Assembly (NCBI GenBank): GCA_937858775.1
Contig: CALLYX010000414.1
Location: 1 to 10,869, forward strand
Length of the DNA stretch: 10,869 nt
Direction of reading: 5' to 3'
Source of the DNA: an uncultured bacterium
Lineage (GTDB): Bacteria; Auribacterota; Tritonobacteria; UBA1439
Of this stretch, positions 7,280 to 10,869 are shown one piece after another (the stretch's first letter is position 1; every line of letters begins with the position of its first letter). The translations under genes and the position numbers were made by a program. The notes under the pieces are model-generated. The model saw only the letters and a program-made list of their open reading frames with translations. It was not told the DNA's origin and ran no database searches.

Positions 7280-7591
7280 ATGAAGACCGTCGTGAACCCG
7301 CTGTCGATCAACGAACACCTTCCGGCCGGGAAGGAGACCGCCGTCCTCTTCGTCCTCAGCACCTGCCCGTTCTGCAAGGCGTTCAGGCCGCTGTTCGACG
7401 CGTTCGCCGCCCGCGGCGGGGGGCGCGAATTCCTGACCGTCGTGCTCGACGACTTCGGCAACCCGCTCTGGGACGCCTACCGGATCGACGTCGTGCCGAC
7501 CGTGATCCTCTTCTCGGGCGGGGCGGTCAAGGCGAGGAGGGACGGGCGGGCCGGTGCGGGCCTCACGGGGAAGGACCTCGAGACGCTCTAG
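7280..7591 (+). CDS. Small thioredoxin-fold protein with CPFC active site
   Basis: A 103-residue protein with the thioredoxin pattern. A hydrophobic strand 'AVLFVLS' is followed by the active-site C29-P-F-C32 and a helix. Further on are 'FLTVVLDDFGNPLWDAYRIDVVPTVILF' features with the cis-proline at residue 73. It is thus close to full thioredoxin length, with no signal peptide or membrane segment, so it should act in the cytoplasm. CPFC differs from the CGPC of classical thioredoxin and resembles glutaredoxin-like and other thiol-disulfide proteins. The redox partner is unknown. It starts 19 bases after the cstA stop with a weak ribosome binding site (TGAGG). Its 3' end overlaps the convergent exbD gene by 29 bases. 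Confidence 0.85.
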   Translation: MKTVVNPLSINEHLPAGKETAVLFVLSTCPFCKAFRPLFDAFAARGGGREFLTVVLDDFGNPLWDAYRIDVVPTVILFSGGAVKARRDGRAGAGLTGKDLETL

Positions 7592-8045
7592 GGCCGGGCG
7601 CCCGCCCGGCCGCGCCGCGCGCGTCCGCGTCCTTCACAACGGCTATATCGAGGACGCGCACCTTGCACGCGGAGACGGCGGAGAAGACGCGGACCGCGTT
7701 CTGGAACGGCGCCTGGGCGTCCGCCCGCAGGGCGACCTTCAACCCCGGGTTTACCGCCTTCCTCCGGGCGATCTCGCCCGTCAGCCGCTCCTCGTCCACC
7801 TTCTCCCCGTCCAGATAGATCCCCCCCTCACGCGTGACGGTCACGCGCGCCTCCCCGGCCTCCTTGAGCGGCCCCGCCGCCCCGGCGGCCGGGAGGGTGA
7901 TCTTGATGGAGTGGACGCGCTCCGCCTTGAAGGTGTAGAGGAGGCTGAACGAGATGAAGAAGAAGATGAACATGTTGAGCACGATATCGGTCATCGCGAC
8001 CGACTCGAGCGCGACGATGCGGCGCCTCCGCCCGGCGATCTTCAT
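7563..8045 (-). CDS. exbD: ExbD/TolR-family biopolymer transport protein
   Basis: A 160-residue protein. It has a basic N-terminus (four consecutive Arg, residues 6-9), then a single membrane span (about 19-39) carrying the conserved Asp20 in 'AMTDIVLNMFIFFF'. A periplasmic domain follows ('EARVTVTREGGIYLDGEKV', 'LKVALRADAQAPFQNAVRV', 'VRVLDIAVV'), matching the ExbD/TolR fold. The family works with ExbB/TolQ channels, the Asp taking part in proton-driven energy transfer to TonB/TolA-like partners. The start ATG at 8045 overlaps the exbB stop as ATGA. The last 20 or so residues after 'VVKDAD' are Gly/Ala/Pro/Arg-rich and run through the GC hairpin and the overlap with the thioredoxin-like gene, so this tail is probably poorly conserved. 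ExbD and TolR cannot be told apart here. It is the last gene of the operon. Confidence 0.88.
   Translation of the reverse strand: MKIAGRRRRIVALESVAMTDIVLNMFIFFFISFSLLYTFKAERVHSIKITLPAAGAAGPLKEAGEARVTVTREGGIYLDGEKVDEERLTGEIARRKAVNPGLKVALRADAQAPFQNAVRVFSAVSACKVRVLDIAVVKDADARGAAGRAPGPRASRGPSP
7592..7611. terminator. GC-rich hairpin at the convergent gene ends
   Basis: A perfect 8-base inverted repeat, GGCCGGGC (7592-7599) and GCCCGGCC (7604-7611), with the 4-base loop GCCC. It begins at the base after the thioredoxin-like stop codon and lies within the last codons of exbD. No T tract follows on either strand, so it is not a canonical intrinsic terminator. It could still slow polymerase or protect 3' ends, serving both converging transcripts. 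Confidence 0.4.
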
Positions 8046-8668
8046 GTCCGCCCCCCCTGCCTCGCCTCCGCCAGCGCCTCGACCAGCTGGATGCAATGGT
8101 TGGTGAGCGCGTTCGATATATAGGCGATCCGGTCCACGAAATAGGTGTAGAAGAGATAGAGCGGGATCGCCACGATCAGCCCCGCCGCCGTGGTCAGCAT
8201 CGCCTCGTACATCCCCGCCGCGAGCGCCCCGACCGTCACGTCCGCCCCGGCGTTCTCCCAGGACATGAAGGCGCGTATGAGCCCGGTGATCGTCCCCAGG
8301 AAGCCCAGGAGCGGCTCGACGCCGACCACGGCCATGAGCGCCCCGAGGTGCCGCTCCAGCCGCATGACCTGGTTGTTCCCGGCCTGCTCGAGGATCTTCT
8401 CGAGGCGGTCGGGGGGGAGGGATCTCCGCGCAAGGCCGATCCGGAATACCGCCGCCAGCGGGTCGCGGGACTCCTTCGCGCACCGCTCGACCGCCCGGTC
8501 GATCCTTCCCGCCGCGATCTCCTTGAATATCTCCCGGGCGAAGCCGAACGCGTCGACCCTGTTCCGCCCGAAGACCCACAGCCGCTCGATCACGATCGCC
8601 CATCCGATCACCGACCCGAGGATGATCGGGATCATCACCGGGCCGCCCTTCACCATCATCTCCATCAT
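8042..8668 (-). CDS. exbB: MotA/TolQ/ExbB-family proton channel protein
   Basis: A 208-residue protein with three membrane segments: 'PVMIPIILGSVIGWAIVIE' (about residues 10-28), 'VVGVEPLLGFLGTITGLI' and 'LTTAAGLIVAIPLYLFYTYF'. The second and third are the family hallmarks 'PLLG.LGT..G' and 'EA..TTAAGL.VAIP'. ExbB/TolQ proteins form the inner-membrane pore of a proton-driven motor with ExbD/TolR; MotA is less likely given the ExbD partner immediately downstream. The N-terminus begins with clustered methionines (ATG at 8668, 8665, 8659 and 8656). ATG 8668 is preferred because an AGGAGG lies 7 bases before it, and because it overlaps the THEP1 stop as ATGA. It is a little shorter than E. coli ExbB (about 244) and TolQ (230). 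Confidence 0.9.
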   Translation of the reverse strand: MMEMMVKGGPVMIPIILGSVIGWAIVIERLWVFGRNRVDAFGFAREIFKEIAAGRIDRAVERCAKESRDPLAAVFRIGLARRSLPPDRLEKILEQAGNNQVMRLERHLGALMAVVGVEPLLGFLGTITGLIRAFMSWENAGADVTVGALAAGMYEAMLTTAAGLIVAIPLYLFYTYFVDRIAYISNALTNHCIQLVEALAEARQGGRT

Positions 8669-9249
8669 CTCGCCGCCTCCTCGCCGCCGCCCCCTCGGGG
8701 AGAGGGCCGGCGAAAGCCGGGGAGGGAGAGGAGCATCCCCTCCACCCTGGCCCTCGCGGCCTCGCGGCGGTCCGCCTTCACCTCCACCAGCTCGACATCG
8801 GCGCGCCCCTTTATACGGTCCACGAACGGGCCGCCGCCCGCCTTGATCACGCCCAGCACCGGCGTCGCGGAATCCATGCACGCGACGACGGCGTCCTGAA
8901 AGCGCCGGCTGACGGCCTCCATATTCCCGATCTCGTCCATCACGATGAGCGGGCACGCCCCGACCGCCGCCTCCAGCGCGGCCGCGCCCACGGCGTCGAG
9001 ATCGGCCGCGCTCACCCCCATGCCGGCGACCCGGGGCGGCCCCGGCATGTCGACGGACGCCATCACGCCCCGCGCCGCGCGCGCCCCGGGCGTAAGGGCC
9101 TCGATCTCGCACCGGATCTTCCTGCCGCGCGCGGGGAACGCCCTCGTGAGATACCCGCCCGGCCTCACCCCGAGCGCCCGCACCACCTCCCGAACCAGCG
9201 TCGACTTGCCCGCGCCGGGGGCGCCGGTGACGAGGATATTCTTTCTCAC
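8665..9249 (-). CDS. THEP1-type nucleoside triphosphatase (DUF265)
   Basis: A 194-residue P-loop NTPase. Walker A is GAPGAGKST (residues 9-17). 'GGYLTR' (31-36) follows, then 'RKIRCEIEAL', and a Walker B 'LIVMDEIGNMEA' (101-112) with Asp105 and Glu106. The DEIG.ME motif is typical of THEP1/YcdF nucleoside triphosphatases, which hydrolyse ATP, GTP and other NTPs in vitro; their biological role is unsettled. GTG 9249 is taken as the start because it overlaps the xdhC stop as GTGA and begins a natural P-loop strand ('KNILVTG'). Its stop overlaps the exbB start by 4 bases. The C-terminal residues after about 178 (Pro/Gly/Arg-rich) are encoded by a REP-like palindromic element and are unlikely to be part of the fold. 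In this operon it may serve molybdenum-cofactor insertion or an NTP-dependent step, which is inference only. Confidence 0.88.
   Translation of the reverse strand: MRKNILVTGAPGAGKSTLVREVVRALGVRPGGYLTRAFPARGRKIRCEIEALTPGARAARGVMASVDMPGPPRVAGMGVSAADLDAVGAAALEAAVGACPLIVMDEIGNMEAVSRRFQDAVVACMDSATPVLGVIKAGGGPFVDRIKGRADVELVEVKADRREAARARVEGMLLSLPGFRRPSPRGGGGEEAAR
8691..8731. repeat. REP-like palindromic element inside the THEP1 3' end
   Basis: Two short hairpins sit side by side: CCCTC (8692-8696) with GAGGG (8702-8706), then CCGGC-GAAA-GCCGG (8707-8720), a 5-base stem with a GAAA loop. The alternative minus-strand frame reads 'LSPALSPRG', the translation commonly produced by widespread bacterial REP repeats of the CTCCCC...GGGGAGAGGG type. 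Only one copy is visible, so identity as a dispersed repeat is inferred. Confidence 0.5.
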
Positions 9250-10076
9250 GCGCCCCCCCGCTTCTTCTCGTGCCACCTGATCCGGCAATGCTCCCCGGAA
9301 CCGCCCTGGACCAGCAGCATGATCTCGGCCATGATGGAGAGGGCGATCTCCTCGGGGAGGTTGCGCCCGATCTTGAGGCCGATGGGGCTGTACAGGCGCG
9401 CGTCGACCTCCGTGCCGCGGGAGCGGATCTCGTCGACAAGCGTCTTCACCTTCCCCGGGCTGCCGATCATGCCGATGTACGGGACGTCCCTGTTCTTGAG
9501 CAGCAGCTCGAGGCAAACGCCGTCGTACTCGTGCCCGTGCGTCAGGATGACGCAGTAGCTCATGGCCGTGAGGGCGGCCTTCTCCGCGAGATCCGCGTAG
9601 TCGCCGTGGATGAGCCCCTTGGCGTGGGGGAATCGCCGCTCGGCCAGGAACTCCTTCCGGTTGTCGTAGAGGCGGCACGGGATCCCCATTACCGCGCAGA
9701 GCCCGGCGAGCTTCTCCCCGATATGGCCCGCCCCGAAGATGACCACCTCGGGCCGGGGCATGATCGGTTCTATGAAGACCGAGAGGCGCCCCCCGCACAG
9801 GGACCGGATCTTCCGCTCCCCCGTGACGCGCCACCCCTCCCCGCTGAGCGAGAACTCGAGCGTGCGGCATCTGTTGTCGCCCATCGCCTTCCGCGCCTCC
9901 TCGAGGCTGACGTGCTCCACCGGCCCGCCGCCGATCGAGCCGGCCGTCTCCCCGTCCCTGTTGACCGCCATCTTGGATCCGACGCCCCGCGGGGTCGGCC
10001 CCTCCGCCGCCACGACGGTGAGGAGGGCGCACGGGATCCCCCGCGCCTTCCATTCGCTCAGCGCGTTGAGCCACAT
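9246..10076 (-). CDS. xdhC: XdhC/CoxI-family molybdenum hydroxylase maturation protein
   Basis: A 276-residue two-domain protein. The N-terminal XdhC/CoxI part has 'ALLTVVAAEGPTPRGVGSKM' (17-36) and 'GSIGGGPVE' (46-54). A 'LCGGRLSVFIEP' strand (93-104) precedes the Rossmann domain with 'VVIFGAGHIG' (111-120), then 'YCVILTHGHEYD' and 'YIGMIGSPGK'. XdhC proteins bind the molybdenum cofactor, promote its sulfuration and deliver it to xanthine-dehydrogenase-type enzymes. No hydroxylase subunit lies in the window, so the client enzyme is probably outside. ATG 10076 is chosen because GGGAGG lies 7 bases before it. ATG 10082 (two residues more) is so close to the same ribosome binding site that it is less likely. 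It overlaps the DUF364 gene by about 19 bases and THEP1 by 4. The paralogous CoxI/YqeB-type accessory role is an alternative. Confidence 0.92.
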   Translation of the reverse strand: MWLNALSEWKARGIPCALLTVVAAEGPTPRGVGSKMAVNRDGETAGSIGGGPVEHVSLEEARKAMGDNRCRTLEFSLSGEGWRVTGERKIRSLCGGRLSVFIEPIMPRPEVVIFGAGHIGEKLAGLCAVMGIPCRLYDNRKEFLAERRFPHAKGLIHGDYADLAEKAALTAMSYCVILTHGHEYDGVCLELLLKNRDVPYIGMIGSPGKVKTLVDEIRSRGTEVDARLYSPIGLKIGRNLPEEIALSIMAEIMLLVQGGSGEHCRIRWHEKKRGGA

Positions 10077-10869
10077 CTCCATTCCTCCCTTCCCGGCCGG
10101 GGCGCCTCCGCCGCGCGCGCCACGATCCCCGGATCGCGCGCCAGCATCACCCGCCGTACGACCCCCTCGGGCTCGAAGATTTCGGACCCGGCGCCCATCC
10201 GGCAGTATTCGACCATCCGCCCCATGTCCTGGATGATCGCGGAGCCGACCAGGTGTATCCCGTAGTCGAAGAAGACGGGGGAGAGGGGGACGGTGGGCCC
10301 CATCAACACCCTGTACCTGGCGTTCGGGGTGCGCCGGATCACCTCCTGGAACGTCCCGTTCACGAGCGTCAGGCCGGTGATGAAGACGATTTCGGCCCCC
10401 TCGAGCGCCGCGTGCGAACTGTCCCAATGTATCTCCCCGGGGCCGGGGAAGAGCTCGATGACGTCGACGGGGCACCCCTCCCTCCTCAGGCGGTCGGCGT
10501 CAGGGAAACGGCCTATGAAGCAGCTCTTCATCCGCCGCGCGCGATCCAGAAACGGCTCGACGGCGTTTCCATCGAGAATCCCCCCCGGGACGGGCAGGGC
10601 GCTGTTGAGGCACGACATCCCCGTTGAAACACTCAATGTGTCCCCGCCGGCGAGGAGCTCCGGGACGAGCCGCCTGACCGGCCTCCCGATCAGCCCCTTC
10701 AGGTACGTCCCGCCGCGCCGGCGCCCGTCCATGCCGGGCATCCCATGGAACAGGTTCGAGAACGCGTAGCGGCGCGACCGGGCGATGATCCAGTGGAGGA
10801 ATATGGAGAGGTCCTCGAGCACCGGCCCGTCCTCGATGCCTCCCCAGATCGCCTCAAGCGCCTCGAGAT
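10058..10869 (-). CDS. DUF364 putative heavy-metal chelation protein, 5' partial
   Basis: The visible 270 codons end at TGA 10058-10060. The frame is open to the right edge of the window, so the beginning may lie outside; an internal GTG at 10822 is a possible but weak start. Family-like blocks are 'TLSVSTGMSCLNSAL' (family form: GLA..NA.), 'SCFIGRFPDADRLR', 'CPVDVIELFPGPGEI', 'GAEIVFITGLTLVNGTFQEVI' and 'VLMGPTVPLSPVFFDYGIHLVGSAIIQD'. These match the Rossmann-like DUF364 domain, whose members include proteins found beside molybdenum-hydroxylase accessory genes. The biochemical activity is not established. The gene heads the visible part of the operon, overlapping xdhC by 19-25 bases, which supports a shared job in metal or cofactor handling. 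Confidence 0.82.
   Translation of the reverse strand, partial: LEALEAIWGGIEDGPVLEDLSIFLHWIIARSRRYAFSNLFHGMPGMDGRRRGGTYLKGLIGRPVRRLVPELLAGGDTLSVSTGMSCLNSALPVPGGILDGNAVEPFLDRARRMKSCFIGRFPDADRLRREGCPVDVIELFPGPGEIHWDSSHAALEGAEIVFITGLTLVNGTFQEVIRRTPNARYRVLMGPTVPLSPVFFDYGIHLVGSAIIQDMGRMVEYCRMGAGSEIFEPEGVVRRVMLARDPGIVARAAEAPRPGREEWRCGSTR

Noticed and set aside
7554..8123. 189-codon plus-strand frame and other plus-strand frames up to 10769
   Set aside because: They are antisense to the exbD-xdhC operon, with no motifs, no ribosome binding sites and Arg/Pro/Asp-rich composition.
9250..10475. Longer starts for THEP1 (to 10074), ExbB (to 9439), ExbD (to 8603) and XdhC (to 10475)
   Set aside because: These extensions are only open frames overlapping the upstream genes. 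The ATGA/GTGA overlaps and ribosome binding sites fix the starts at 9249, 8668, 8045 and 10076.

Overview
The window falls into two parts that do not look as if they come from the same genome; both are GC-rich. Bases 1 to about 4556 carry a short plus-strand cluster: a PqqD-like protein, an HPr-kinase-like P-loop protein, a 53-residue peptide gene with a strong ribosome binding site, and a large secreted gingipain-like (family C25) cysteine protease. This protein repertoire suggests a free-living or host-associated environmental bacterium such as a member of the Chloroflexota. That assignment is inferred from general family knowledge, not from a search.

At about 4550-4575 the protease frame runs without a stop into a cytoplasmic-type protein: a long charged coiled coil followed by a LabA/NYN ribonuclease domain, ending at 5594. 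Arginine codon use changes abruptly here. The protease part uses only CGN codons, while the NYN part uses about a dozen AGG/AGA codons. A secretory signal peptide joined to a NYN nuclease makes little biological sense. The simplest reading is a metagenome assembly chimera, or less likely a recent recombination, that happens to keep the frame open.

The right part (about 4557-10869) belongs to a second, unidentified lineage. After the NYN gene come a CstA-family peptide/pyruvate transporter (with an extended -10 promoter in front of it) and a small CPFC thioredoxin-fold protein, both on the plus strand. Converging on these is a tightly packed minus-strand operon, read from the right edge: DUF364 protein (its 5' end lies outside the window), XdhC/CoxI-family molybdenum-hydroxylase maturation factor, THEP1-type nucleoside triphosphatase, ExbB/TolQ-type proton channel and ExbD/TolR-type partner. 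The last three junctions are 4-base ATGA/GTGA overlaps, so these proteins are probably translationally coupled. XdhC and DUF364 are typical of molybdenum (often selenium-dependent) hydroxylase accessory loci, and the ExbB/ExbD pair suggests an envelope energy-transduction step attached to the same transcript.

Two places deserve most attention. One is the possible peptide-modification cluster at the left (PqqD, kinase, small peptide, protease). The other is the XdhC-THEP1-ExbB-ExbD operon, whose THEP1 gene appears to end inside a REP-like palindromic element. No tRNA, rRNA, CRISPR array or insertion sequence was seen, and no gap longer than 300 bases lacks a gene.
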